A stretch of DNA of 64,000 nucleotides from Bacillus sp. B1-b2 (lineage in GTDB: Bacteria; Bacillota; Bacilli; Bacillales; Cytobacillaceae): the NCBI RefSeq assembly GCF_009183415.1, contig NZ_WEHU01000001.1, forward strand, positions 348,413 through 412,412, given 5' to 3'. Position 1 is the first letter of the stretch. Each line of letters opens with the position of its first letter. The notes under the pieces were generated by a model. That model was not told where the DNA came from and did no database searches. It was given only the letters and a program-made list of their open reading frames with translations. The position numbers were made by a program, and so were the translations under genes. Shown here piece by piece: positions 51,763 to 61,225 of this stretch.

Positions 51763-54372
51763 ATGGGACCATATGTGTTGGATTTTAGCGAAGTGGATCA
51801 TACGAAACAAATGCTAGTAGGTGGAAAAGGAGCGAACTTAGGAGAGCTTAGTAAGATTCCTGATATTTCCGTACCAGAGGGCTTTTGTGTGACAACATTT
51901 GTGTTTAGAAAAACATTAGAACAAAATGAGTTATTGAACACATTATTTGGTCAGCTAAAGTTGCTTTCAGTGGAAGATAGAGATCAAATTAGGGATATTA
52001 GTAGGAAGATTAGACAACAAATAATGATCACCAAAATTCCTTCTAACGCTCAGCAAGCAATTTTTCTTTCTCTTAAAAGGTACGGTGATGATCATGCCTA
52101 TGCCATTCGTTCAAGTGCAACTGCTGAAGATTTACCACATGCTTCCTTTGCTGGGCAACAAGATTCCTATTTAAACATAAAAGGGAAGACTTCTATATTA
52201 GAACATATTCGTAAATGTTGGGCTTCCTTATTTACTGATCGTGCAGTAACGTACCGTATGCAAAACGGGTTTAGTCATGACAGAGTATATTTATCTGTTA
52301 TTATTCAAAGAATGATTTTCCCAGAGGTTTCAGGAGTAGTATTTACTGCAGATCCCTTGACGTCAAATAGAACAGTACTCTCTATAGATGCGAGTTTTGG
52401 ACTAGGAGAGGCAATTGTTTCTGGCATAATTTCAGCCGACAATTATAAAGTGCAGAAAGGAAAGATAATAGAATCAAACATTGCTAGTAAAAATAGGGTG
52501 ATGCATGTATTAGAGGAGGGTGGAACAGAAATAAAGGAACAAGACTTACTTGTTAAAAATCAATCTAGTCTTTCAGAGGATCAAATTATACAACTTGAGA
52601 AAATATCCAGAAAAATTGAAGCTTATTTTAAATGTCCACAAGATATTGAGTGGTGTTTGATAGATAATATATTTCATATTGTTCAAAGTAGACCCATTAC
52701 GACTCTATTTCCCATCCCTATAGAAACAGACCAAGAAAAGCATGTCTATGTTTCTGTTGGTCACCAACAAATGATGACAGATTCCATGAAGCCATTAGGA
52801 TTATCATTTTATCTTTTAACAACGAGTGCACCAATGAAAACAGCTGGTGGACGCCTATTTGTTGATATTACTAATCACTTAAATATTCCATCTAGCAGAA
52901 AAAATATAATAGATTCACTCGGAAAATCCGATCCACTTATAAAAGATGCACTGATGACGATTGTGGAGAGAGAAGGATTTTTAGAATTTTTTCAAAAAGA
53001 AGAAACAATGCAAGCATTTGAGAAGAAGGAAGAAAAATCTTCTAGTAAACCAATGCCAGATGAAATCGATCCTACTACTATCTCTACCTTAATCGAGAAA
53101 AATGTAACCTCCATTAAGGAATTACAGAAGAACCTCCATTTGAAGTCTGGTAGTGAGCTAATTAACTTTATTATAGAAGACATCCATATATTGAAGAAGC
53201 ACTTATTTGATCCACAGGGCTTAAAGGTGATTATGGCTACGATGGAGGCTTCAGCATGGATTAATGAAAATATTTATAATTGGTTAGGAGAGAAAAATGT
53301 AGCTGACATTTTATCTCAATCTGTACCAAACAATATAACATCGGAAATGGGTTTAGCACTCTTAGACGTTGCCGATGTTATTCGACCTTATCCAGAAATA
53401 ATAGAATACTTAAAAGAGGTAAGAGAAGATAACTATTTAACAGAAATAGTTAATTTTCATGGTGGAGTAAATGTACAACGTGTAATTCTTCGTTTTCTCG
53501 AAAATTATGGAATGAGATGTGCTGGTGAAATTGATATAACAAGAAATCGATGGAGTGAAAAACCTAGCACTATTCTGCCGATGATTTTAGGCAATATCAG
53601 AAACTTTGAGACGAATGCTAGTAAGAAAAAGTTTGAGAAAGGACAACAGTTTGCCTGGAAAAAAGAGCAAGAAATAATGAATAAATTGAAGGAATTACCT
53701 GATGGTGAGAGAAAAGTATTAGAAACCAAGCGAAGAATTGACCTTATTCGTAACTTTAGCGGATACCGAGAATATCCAAAGTACACTATGATTACAAGAT
53801 ATTTTCTATATAAACAAGCATTATTAAGGGAAGCTCATTCTCTAGTTGAAAGAAAAGTTCTTATGGAAAAAGAAGATATATACTATCTCAACTTGGAAGA
53901 GCTGCAAAAAGTAATCAATACGAAACAAGTAGATAAGCAAATGATTCAGCAGCGTAAGAAGGACTTTCTATTTTATGAAAAGCTAACACCTCCACGTGTA
54001 CTAACATCAGATGGAGAAATTCTTATGGGGAAATATAAGCACGAAAACCTTCCAGCTAATTCATTTGCTGCCTTACCGGTTTCTACTGGAGTTGTGGAAG
54101 GGCGTGCCAGAGTGATACTAAGTATGGAAGATGCAAAGTTAGAAAAAGGAGATATATTAGTCACAAAATTTACGGATCCTAGTTGGACACCTTTATTTGT
54201 AGCGGTAGTTGGTTTAGTTACAGAAGTTGGTGGGCTAATGACTCACGGTGCAGTTATTGCACGTGAATATGGTTTGCCTGCAGTGGTAGGGCTAGAAAAC
54301 GCTACTAATATAATAAAAGACGGACAAAGGATTAGACTTAATGGTACAGATGGTTATATAGAATTATTATAG
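51763..54372 (+). CDS. rph: Rifampicin phosphotransferase (PEP-synthase-like)
   Basis: An 869-residue enzyme that inactivates rifamycins by transferring a phosphate from ATP through a His domain. The N-terminal ATP-grasp part shows VGGKGANLGEL, IRSSATAEDLPHASFAGQQ and DIEWCLID. A long helical rifampicin-binding region spans about 330-750. The C-terminal His domain has LVTEVGGLMTHGAVIAREYG with the phosphocarrier His. PEP synthases carry a Cys before this His (TCH); here it is THG, supporting rph. Length and ends match Bacillus/Listeria Rph. TAGGAGGGAATAGA precedes the start. Confidence 0.85.
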   Translation: MGPYVLDFSEVDHTKQMLVGGKGANLGELSKIPDISVPEGFCVTTFVFRKTLEQNELLNTLFGQLKLLSVEDRDQIRDISRKIRQQIMITKIPSNAQQAIFLSLKRYGDDHAYAIRSSATAEDLPHASFAGQQDSYLNIKGKTSILEHIRKCWASLFTDRAVTYRMQNGFSHDRVYLSVIIQRMIFPEVSGVVFTADPLTSNRTVLSIDASFGLGEAIVSGIISADNYKVQKGKIIESNIASKNRVMHVLEEGGTEIKEQDLLVKNQSSLSEDQIIQLEKISRKIEAYFKCPQDIEWCLIDNIFHIVQSRPITTLFPIPIETDQEKHVYVSVGHQQMMTDSMKPLGLSFYLLTTSAPMKTAGGRLFVDITNHLNIPSSRKNIIDSLGKSDPLIKDALMTIVEREGFLEFFQKEETMQAFEKKEEKSSSKPMPDEIDPTTISTLIEKNVTSIKELQKNLHLKSGSELINFIIEDIHILKKHLFDPQGLKVIMATMEASAWINENIYNWLGEKNVADILSQSVPNNITSEMGLALLDVADVIRPYPEIIEYLKEVREDNYLTEIVNFHGGVNVQRVILRFLENYGMRCAGEIDITRNRWSEKPSTILPMILGNIRNFETNASKKKFEKGQQFAWKKEQEIMNKLKELPDGERKVLETKRRIDLIRNFSGYREYPKYTMITRYFLYKQALLREAHSLVERKVLMEKEDIYYLNLEELQKVINTKQVDKQMIQQRKKDFLFYEKLTPPRVLTSDGEILMGKYKHENLPANSFAALPVSTGVVEGRARVILSMEDAKLEKGDILVTKFTDPSWTPLFVAVVGLVTEVGGLMTHGAVIAREYGLPAVVGLENATNIIKDGQRIRLNGTDGYIELL

Positions 54373-54394
54373 ATATTCATTTGCATTTATTGAA

Positions 54395-54424
54395 AAAAGT
54401 CACTGAAATCCCTCAGTGACTTTT
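54395..54424. terminator. Bidirectional terminator after rph
   Basis: AAAAGTCACTGA pairs perfectly with TCAGTGACTTTT around six bases, between converging genes. Confidence 0.92.
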
Positions 54425-55993
54425 CTATTGCATACTATATTCCTTAGTATATGGTTGACTATTGTTTCTTCCCTTTTGTTTTGCAGTATATAATGCTTCA
54501 TCTGCTTCTCTAATTAATTCATGTATGGTGTCACCTAAGCAACTAGGGTGAACATAGTGAGAGGATATTCCTAAACTTAATGTCGTTTGAATCTTCTTGT
54601 TATTTTTAAGAAGAAAAATTTCTAATACTTTTTGCCTAATTGTATCTGAGAGAATAATCGCTTCTTCTATTTTTGTATTTGGAAGAAGTATGATAAATTC
54701 TTCTCCTCCGTATCTGACTATAATATCGTCTTTTCTTATACTCGCTTTTGCTATTGCTGCTACATGAGTTAAGACCATGTCTCCTGTTAAATGTCCATAT
54801 TGATCATTGATTTTTTTGAAATGATCAATATCAAACATGATTAAGGAAAGGTTTCCGCCATTATTTTCTGTGAATTTAAGTAATTCTTTATATTCTTTTG
54901 TGAAATAGGTACGATTATATACTTTAGTAAGACCATCTATAGAGGCAAGCTTTTTTAATTTTTCTTGCATTTCTATTTTTTCAGTCATATCAATAAATGT
55001 TAGGATATGACCAATTATTTTGTTGTGCTTATCCTTCACCTCAGAGAAATGAACTTGATAGTAGGTTTTTCTGTTTTCGATAACACAATGATATTCACAA
55101 TCTTTCTTTTTAATGAGGAGTTCCATAAGATGCTTGTTTTCTGATAGTGTGTTCTCTAGAGAATATCCTATTATGGAAGACTTTAAAGAAGGTATCACGA
55201 CCTTCATGGCTTGATTAAAATCAAGTACCATTCCCTCACGATTTAATACAAGGACTCCCTCTTTCATTCTTTCGAATATGGTATCTCGAAAGATGGGTGT
55301 TACATGAAACATTTTAAACGATACAAGTGCAATAAAATGAAAAACAAAGGAAAGACTCATAGAAACTGGGCCAAAATCGATACCATATGGACTTAAATCA
55401 TTTAAGTAAAAATAGTTAGCAATGATTGGAGTAAGTAAACCAGCTATCATCGTTAAAAGTTGAAATTGAAATATTCTACTATTATTTTTCCATTGAAGAA
55501 CCAACGTAATAATACTTGCTGTTAAACAAAGTACAAGATAAAGAGAATGTAAATAAAAAAACGGTCCATAAGTAAGATCTATAATAGGAAAAGGTGTATC
55601 TACTCTCAACTGTACTGAAGTGTAATATAAATGATGAAGGCCGTTAGTGGTTTGCATCAAAACAGTTAAACATGGTATAGCAAATAATAAATAATAATTA
55701 CGGAGACTAAGTTTTTTTCCTATATATTCTGTACACATTAGAAAGACAAAAGCTGGAATAAATGGCATTACAAGATATTCCAAACTTAACCAATAGGTTA
55801 TTTCTTTTAATGTAGTACTAGTTAATTCAAAACAATAAAAAATAGAAAACAAGGATGAAAGAATTGTAACAATTACATAGTGTTTTGCACCTGGAGCTCT
55901 CCTTAGTTTAAAGGAAGCAAATAAACTTAAAAATAAGCTTAGTCCAGCTGAAAGGGAAATGATTAAAATATATATAAGTAAGTCATTATTCAT
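54425..55993 (-). CDS. Membrane diguanylate cyclase (7TM-PAS-GGDEF)
   Basis: A 522-residue protein. Residues 1-225 hold seven hydrophobic segments of the histidine-kinase-type 7TM sensor. About 235-345 is a PAS domain (EGVLVLNREGMVLDFNQAM). About 350-510 is a GGDEF cyclase with LASIDGLTKVYNR, MFDIDHFKKINDQYGH and the active motif VRYGGEEFIILLP. An I-site RxxD was not clearly seen. It should make cyclic di-GMP in response to a membrane or redox cue. GGAGTAATATCT precedes the start. Confidence 0.9.
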   Translation of the reverse strand: MNNDLLIYILIISLSAGLSLFLSLFASFKLRRAPGAKHYVIVTILSSLFSIFYCFELTSTTLKEITYWLSLEYLVMPFIPAFVFLMCTEYIGKKLSLRNYYLLFAIPCLTVLMQTTNGLHHLYYTSVQLRVDTPFPIIDLTYGPFFYLHSLYLVLCLTASIITLVLQWKNNSRIFQFQLLTMIAGLLTPIIANYFYLNDLSPYGIDFGPVSMSLSFVFHFIALVSFKMFHVTPIFRDTIFERMKEGVLVLNREGMVLDFNQAMKVVIPSLKSSIIGYSLENTLSENKHLMELLIKKKDCEYHCVIENRKTYYQVHFSEVKDKHNKIIGHILTFIDMTEKIEMQEKLKKLASIDGLTKVYNRTYFTKEYKELLKFTENNGGNLSLIMFDIDHFKKINDQYGHLTGDMVLTHVAAIAKASIRKDDIIVRYGGEEFIILLPNTKIEEAIILSDTIRQKVLEIFLLKNNKKIQTTLSLGISSHYVHPSCLGDTIHELIREADEALYTAKQKGRNNSQPYTKEYSMQ

Positions 55994-56287
55994 AGATATT
56001 ACTCCATTAATATTAAATCTTTGATCGGGTTTGATGCATATATTCTAATTATACTTTAAGATGGCATTAGTAGGTAGCTATTTCGTCATGCTATTAGATT
56101 GAATGTTTAAAATAATTATTTAGTGCGAACGAAATCTATATAGGAATTAACTATAGAATTTTGTTGAGAATGTTAAATTTAGTTTAGAATTTTTATTATT
56201 ATATAGTAATAAGATAAGGTGCTTATCAAACAGAATGTATATAAAATTATATCGTATCTATACTTTCTAAAAAAAGGGGGATATATC

Positions 56288-57352
56288 ATGTATAATCAAA
56301 AGAGAATAAGAGATTATGGAATAGAGATAGGGCGCTTAAAACCAGGTGCTCTAAATGCAATAACAGATGTAGAGGGAGTTACTGTTGGACATGTTACGCT
56401 TAGTAAAGGCGATATGCAAACAGGTGTTACAGCTATTCTTCCACATCAGGGTAACATTTTTAAAGAAAAGGTAATGGCTGCTAGCCACATTATTAATGGT
56501 TTTGGAAAAACGACAGGAACAATACAAATAAATGAGTTAGGTACTTTAGAGACACCGATCATCCTTACTAATACGTTAAATGTAGGGATGGCATCTGATG
56601 TACTTATTGATTATATGCTAAAACAGAATCCTGAAATTGGTCGTACAACTGGAACGGTGAATCCTATAGTTGCTGAGTGTAATGATATGTATTTGAATGA
56701 TGTTAGAGCGAAATTTGTACAGAGAGAGCATGTACTAGATGCTTTAGAGAATACGGCAACCGAATTTAAAGAAGGAGCTGTTGGGGCAGGAACGGGAATG
56801 CTCTGTTATTCATTAAAAGGAGGGATTGGCTCAGCTTCACGGATAATGGAATTAGAGTATGGTTCCTATACAATGGGGGTTTTGGTGTTATCCAATTTTG
56901 GTATATTAAGTGATTTAAACATCAATAATAAACCAGTTGGAAAAGAAGTAAAGAAAGCTCTTATTGAGTCTTATAAGGAAGAAGACAAAGGTTCTATCAT
57001 TATCATTGTAGCAACAGATTTGCCTGTATCTGAAAGACAGCTTAACCGGATTTTAAAGAGATCTGTTACAGGGTTATCTAGAACTGGCTCCATTATCACT
57101 AATGGAAGCGGGGAAGTGGTGATTGGTTTTTCCACTGCTACTAAAATTCCTCATGAAAAAACAAATGGCACTCTTTCTATTCCAACAATTCATGAAGAAG
57201 ACATAGATATGGCATTTAGAGCCATTGGAGAGGCAGTAGAAGAGGCCATCCTTAATTCGTTATTCACAGCTGAAGAAATAGTAGGAAGAGATGGTCATAG
57301 ACGACCTGCATTAAAAGATTTATTGCACAGGTATCACATATCTCTGGATTAA
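56288..57352 (+). CDS. P1-family aminopeptidase/esterase (DmpA-like)
   Basis: A 354-residue N-terminal-nucleophile hydrolase that self-cleaves into two chains. Landmarks are NAITDVEGVTVGHVTL near the start, ILTNTLNVG, AVGAGTGMLCYSLKGGIGSASR, and DKGSIIIIVATDLP, where the Ser after Gly should be the cleavage site and nucleophile. LSRTGSIITNGSGEVVIGF follows. ATG 56288 is preceded by AAAGGGGGATATAT. Relatives cleave N-terminal D- or beta-amino acids from peptides. Confidence 0.88.
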   Translation: MYNQKRIRDYGIEIGRLKPGALNAITDVEGVTVGHVTLSKGDMQTGVTAILPHQGNIFKEKVMAASHIINGFGKTTGTIQINELGTLETPIILTNTLNVGMASDVLIDYMLKQNPEIGRTTGTVNPIVAECNDMYLNDVRAKFVQREHVLDALENTATEFKEGAVGAGTGMLCYSLKGGIGSASRIMELEYGSYTMGVLVLSNFGILSDLNINNKPVGKEVKKALIESYKEEDKGSIIIIVATDLPVSERQLNRILKRSVTGLSRTGSIITNGSGEVVIGFSTATKIPHEKTNGTLSIPTIHEEDIDMAFRAIGEAVEEAILNSLFTAEEIVGRDGHRRPALKDLLHRYHISLD

Positions 57353-57365
57353 TAGGTTAGCAAAA

Positions 57366-57411
57366 TTTTAGGTAAAAGGATTCTCTTTCTAGAGTATCCT
57401 TTTACCTAAAA
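57366..57411. terminator. Bidirectional terminator
   Basis: TTTTAGGTAAAAGGAT pairs perfectly with ATCCTTTTACCTAAAA around a 14-base loop, between converging genes. Confidence 0.9.
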
Positions 57412-57457
57412 TCACTTTGCTCAACTAATAGTAACCTTCATTTGGTTGCTATATTCC

Positions 57458-58009
57458 TTAACAATCATTAAACCTAGCCATCATATAGGTAGTATAATAG
57501 TTTCCATCAGATAGAATTCTATCATTCTTAAAACAACCTTCTATTTCAAAACCAAGCTTTTTATATAATTCTATTCCTCTTGTATTTGTTTCAAGAACGC
57601 CATATAATTCCATTTTTTTAATATCATTGCTATCAGCCCACTTTATGGTTTCTTGCATAAGATTTCTGCCAACTCCATATCCCCAGTAATCCTTTAAAAC
57701 ACCAAGTCCAAACTCTACTTTATGAGCAAATCTTTTTAAATCATTACCAATACATCTTGAATAACCAATGATTTTCCCATTGATTTCAGCTATTAAGAAT
57801 AATCTTTTAGAATGTAAAGTATCAATTTCTATCAGTTTTTCAAATCCAAAAGGGTCAATATAATCTTCCCCTTTTTCGCGATCCATATTTTCTGATTCCC
57901 CATCAATTTGAAGTCTTAATTCAGATAATGATATGGCATCTTGATTTGTTGCATTACGAATAGTATATTTTAAGCCTTTTACATGAAAGAATTGCTTATT
58001 CACAATCAT
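57458..58009 (-). CDS. GNAT-family N-acetyltransferase
   Basis: A 183-residue acetyltransferase. The acetyl-CoA loop is DYWGYGVGRNLMQ (about 118-130), followed by ELYGVLETNTRGIELYKKLGFEIEG. It resembles RimJ/RimL-type or spermidine-acetyltransferase-like GNATs; the acceptor is unknown. TTAAGGAGTG precedes the start. Confidence 0.85.
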   Translation of the reverse strand: MIVNKQFFHVKGLKYTIRNATNQDAISLSELRLQIDGESENMDREKGEDYIDPFGFEKLIEIDTLHSKRLFLIAEINGKIIGYSRCIGNDLKRFAHKVEFGLGVLKDYWGYGVGRNLMQETIKWADSNDIKKMELYGVLETNTRGIELYKKLGFEIEGCFKNDRILSDGNYYTTYMMARFNDC

Positions 58010-58228
58010 TTAACACACTCCTTAAAGATTCATTCTATGTATGTAGAAATCTATTATACTTCCTACCACTATTTTACAGAAGAGGTATTAGATATTTTTC
58101 CCTTGTAAAAAGTAAAGTGTTAGTAGAAGAGTACACTTCTATCGTTATACTTGCATGCTTTTTCGTTTATAAGTAGTGAAAATAGAAAAAATAAAAAAGT
58201 GAAATCACGCTCAATGTTTTAAGTATCT

Positions 58229-59140
58229 TCAATCATTTGTAATCACTTTTTCAGCTTGTTCTTTTATTGCTTCACTAACAAGTTGAATAGCACGGAGAGA
58301 CATCTGAGGCTTACGTGCAACAAGAAAAATATGGCGTGAGGTTTTTGGAATTAAGTCCAAAAGATGAATTCCATCCGTGTGTTTGCTAATTGCTAATTTA
58401 GGTAAAACAGCTATAGCCAGATTATTCGCTACAACTGCTTGCATAGTGGAATAGCTTAAAAATACATTCTTCACATTGGGTTGATAGCCTGCATTTCGAC
58501 AAAGAGTTCTTGTATATTCGGATAGATATGTCCCTTCAGGCTCCATAACCCAGTTTTCTTCCATAAGATCCTCCATTTTAATCGAAGAATAGATTTTTAA
58601 AGGGTTATTATTTCCGATTAAAATTTTGAGATTATCTGTACCTAATTCGATGAAGCTTCGGTCTTTTTGAATAAGCAGTTGATTCTTTTCAAAATAAGCA
58701 ACAACTGCTAGATCGAATTGATGTGAATCAAGTGCAGGTAGGCTTTCATCTGGTTCCATTTCTGTTAGTTGAATGGTTAGTAGAGGATGTTTTTTTTCTA
58801 CTTTTGCTATTGCTGGAATAACAATATGTCGCAAAGCACTCGAAAAAGAAGCAATTCTTATTGTTCCTTGAATAGCATCAGAAGTATCATTGAAAGAATT
58901 TTCGATTTTTTCTAGTTGATGAAGAATAGGTCTTACTTGCTTTACAAGGTGATAGCCTGCATGAGTTAATTGGACTTTTCTTCCTTTTTTTTCAAAAAGG
59001 ATCGTTTGTGTTTCTTTCTCTAAAAGGTTGAGTTGTTGAGAAACAGTAGCAGTACTAATATACATTACTTCCGCGACACGCTGCATAGTCCCTAGTGTTT
59101 CAAATTGTACAAGCAATTGTAATCTCCAAGTATTAAGCAT
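58229..59140 (-). CDS. LysR-family regulator, probably of dgdA
   Basis: A 303-residue LysR-type regulator: N-terminal HTH (LVQFETLGTMQRVAEVMYISTATVSQQLNLLEKE) and a periplasmic-binding-like effector domain from about residue 90. AAAAGGAGTG precedes the start. It is divergent from dgdA, as DgdR is from dgdA in Burkholderia, and a 7-7-7 inverted repeat lies in the shared gap. The likely co-inducer is a dialkyl amino acid, by analogy only. Confidence 0.87.
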   Translation of the reverse strand: MLNTWRLQLLVQFETLGTMQRVAEVMYISTATVSQQLNLLEKETQTILFEKKGRKVQLTHAGYHLVKQVRPILHQLEKIENSFNDTSDAIQGTIRIASFSSALRHIVIPAIAKVEKKHPLLTIQLTEMEPDESLPALDSHQFDLAVVAYFEKNQLLIQKDRSFIELGTDNLKILIGNNNPLKIYSSIKMEDLMEENWVMEPEGTYLSEYTRTLCRNAGYQPNVKNVFLSYSTMQAVVANNLAIAVLPKLAISKHTDGIHLLDLIPKTSRHIFLVARKPQMSLRAIQLVSEAIKEQAEKVITND

Positions 59141-59194
59141 AATGGCACTCCTTTTTAGTTTATCTAAAGATATTGTTAAGAAAAACCTGATTGT

Positions 59195-59215
59195 TTAATG
59201 ATGATTATTCATTAA
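59195..59215. promoter_or_regulatory. Candidate LysR-type operator
   Basis: TTAATGA, seven bases, TCATTAA: a perfect interrupted palindrome between the divergent regulator and dgdA genes, fitting a LysR T-N11-A site. Confidence 0.6.
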
Positions 59216-59267
59216 TAATAAACGTTAAGAAAGGTAAACGTAAATAGCTAAAAGGGAGAGATGGGAA

Positions 59268-60590
59268 ATGATAGAACCTTATGCAAGAAGAATGGACCCT
59301 TGGAGAGATGTTAAGAGGCATGTTGGAAGGTATGGTGCTCCTTTTTTTATCCCAGAAATTATCGACTATGCCAAGGGAAGCTATCTGTATACAGAAGGAG
59401 GAAGGAAAATATTAGACTTCACGTCTGGTCAAATGTCTTCCACAATCGGCCATTCTCACCCTGAAGTAGTAGCCACTTTAAGGGAATCAGCGGATCGACT
59501 AGATCATTTATTTAGTGGAATGCTTTCCAGACCAAGTATTAATCTCTGTACACATATTGCGCAGACAGTAACAGATCCACTCACAAAGGTTATTCCTTTA
59601 TCAACTGGATCTGAAGTGAATGAGGCTGCAATAAGAATGGCTAAGCTAGTTACTGGAAAATTCGAGGTTGTTTCCTTTAATCGATCTTGGCATGGTTTAA
59701 CAGAAGCTAGTGCTGGTGCTACCTATGCATCTGCTCGTAAAAGTGGGTTACCTGGTTCGCCGGGCCAACTAGCAATTCCTACCCCATACGATTATCGACC
59801 AGATTTCTTAGATGGGAATGGGAATTTTGATTGGCAAAAACAACTTGATTATGGTTTTGCTATGGTGGATGCTCAATCTGTAGGAAGCCTTGCAGCTTGT
59901 ATCGTAGAACCAATTGTTTCAGGAGGTGGTATCCTTGTTCCACCACCTGGATATTTAGCAGAATTAAAGAAGAAGTGTCAGGAGAGAGGGATGCTTCTTA
60001 TCTTTGATGAAGCACAAACAAGCTTTGGTCGAACTGGACATTGGTATGGCTTCCAACATGATGGAGTAACGCCTGATATTTTAACATTATCTAAAACGCT
60101 TGGAGCGGGTTTACCACTTGCCGCACTAGTAACAACAGATGAAATAGAGCAAAAAGCTCACGAGAAAGGTTTTGTTTTTTATACCTCTCATGTTAATGAT
60201 CCATTGGTTGCAGCGGTTGGCTGCACAGTAATGAATGTTATTGAACGAGAAAACCTTTTGCAAAAAGCACAAGAAAAGGGAGAATATTTAGCAAAAGCTC
60301 TTAAGAACTTGGTGAAGAAGCATGAAGTGGTTGGTGATGCTAGGGGTAGAGGCTTGCTACAAGGTATTGAAATTGTAAAGGATAAGACTAGTAAGGAACG
60401 CTCAGAAGAAATTGGAGATCAAATAACGGCAAGATGTTTAGAATTAGGACTTCATATGAATATTGTTTGCCTACCTGGTATGGGGGGCGTTTTCCGAATA
60501 GCACCTCCGTTAACGGTAACATATGAAGAGCTAGATGAAGGGCTTTCCATTCTCGATCAAGCAATTACAGATGTGGAGAATAAACGATGA
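59268..60590 (+). CDS. dgdA: 2,2-Dialkylglycine decarboxylase
   Basis: A 440-residue class-III pyridoxal-phosphate enzyme. It strongly resembles Burkholderia DgdA, which decarboxylates 2,2-dialkylglycines (for example aminoisobutyrate) and transfers the amino group to pyruvate. Visible are DFTSGQMSSTIGHSHP with the Gln linked to decarboxylation, DHLFSGMLSRP, WHGLTEA, FDEAQTSFGRTG, the cofactor Lys in LSKTLGAGLPLAA, and GMGGVFRIAPPLT with the carboxylate-binding Arg. In the usual ILSSGG loop this protein has IVSGGG. Its stop overlaps the next gene by four bases. AAAGGGAGAGATGGGAA precedes the start. Confidence 0.9.
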   Translation: MIEPYARRMDPWRDVKRHVGRYGAPFFIPEIIDYAKGSYLYTEGGRKILDFTSGQMSSTIGHSHPEVVATLRESADRLDHLFSGMLSRPSINLCTHIAQTVTDPLTKVIPLSTGSEVNEAAIRMAKLVTGKFEVVSFNRSWHGLTEASAGATYASARKSGLPGSPGQLAIPTPYDYRPDFLDGNGNFDWQKQLDYGFAMVDAQSVGSLAACIVEPIVSGGGILVPPPGYLAELKKKCQERGMLLIFDEAQTSFGRTGHWYGFQHDGVTPDILTLSKTLGAGLPLAALVTTDEIEQKAHEKGFVFYTSHVNDPLVAAVGCTVMNVIERENLLQKAQEKGEYLAKALKNLVKKHEVVGDARGRGLLQGIEIVKDKTSKERSEEIGDQITARCLELGLHMNIVCLPGMGGVFRIAPPLTVTYEELDEGLSILDQAITDVENKR

Positions 60591-61150
60591 AGCTACAAAA
60601 GATAGAAAGAAGTACTTTTCGTGCAAGGAAAAAGTTTTCATTTTTCCAGGAAATCAAAATGGTTCGAGACTATGATCCTTCTGTAACTTCTAATTTACAA
60701 GTGATTCTTACTTATTCAGGGCTACATGCAGTTTGGTTTTATCGATTATCTCATAAACTATGGAAAAGAAAGCTGCATTTAGCAGCACAGTGCATTTCTC
60801 AGTTTGCTCGTGTATGGACTGGTGTTGAAATACATCCTGCTGCCAAAATCGGAAAAAGATTGCTTATTGATCATGGAACAGGCGTAATAATTGGTGAAAC
60901 AGCAATAATCGGAGATGATGTAGTAATCTATCAAGGAGTAACCCTTGGAGGTGTTGATAACCAACCAGGAAGAAGGCATCCACGTATCGGGAATAAAGTT
61001 TTTATTGGAGCCGGAGCAGCAGTGTTAGGAGCTATCACAGTAGGGGACGGTGCAAAGGTTGGTGCATTAGCGCTAGTATTAAAGGATGTCCCAGCAGAAC
61101 ATACTGCAGTTGGTAACCCTGCAAGGTTTATACCACCGAAAAATAGATGA
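60587..61150 (+). CDS. Serine O-acetyltransferase-like hexapeptide-repeat protein
   Basis: A 187-residue acyltransferase. The N-terminal helical part (RDYDPSVTSNLQVILTYSGLHAVWFYRLSHKLW) and the left-handed beta helix (IHPAAKIGKRLLIDHGTGVIIGE, YQGVTLGG, VGALALVLKDVP) match CysE. His in IDHGTG and the RRHPRIG loop are preserved. True CysE makes O-acetylserine for cysteine synthesis. Here the ATG overlaps the dgdA stop (ATGA), so the two are translationally coupled. The acceptor may be a product or substrate related to DgdA. Confidence 0.85.
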   Translation: MKLQKIERSTFRARKKFSFFQEIKMVRDYDPSVTSNLQVILTYSGLHAVWFYRLSHKLWKRKLHLAAQCISQFARVWTGVEIHPAAKIGKRLLIDHGTGVIIGETAIIGDDVVIYQGVTLGGVDNQPGRRHPRIGNKVFIGAGAAVLGAITVGDGAKVGALALVLKDVPAEHTAVGNPARFIPPKNR

Positions 61151-61172
61151 AATGCTTTATCTATTACTTTAT

Positions 61173-61223
61173 AAAATAGATGAATGAGGACTAAAAAATC
61201 TGTAGTTCTCTTTCATCTATTTT
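61173..61223. terminator. Bidirectional terminator
   Basis: AAAATAGATGAA pairs with TTCATCTATTTT and inner bases continue the stem (GAG/CTC), between converging genes. Confidence 0.85.
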
Positions 61224-61225
61224 GC

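Noticed and set aside
51763..54372. Called as PEP synthase (ppsA)
   Set aside because: The phosphocarrier segment has THG instead of TCH, and length and N-terminus match rifampicin phosphotransferase.
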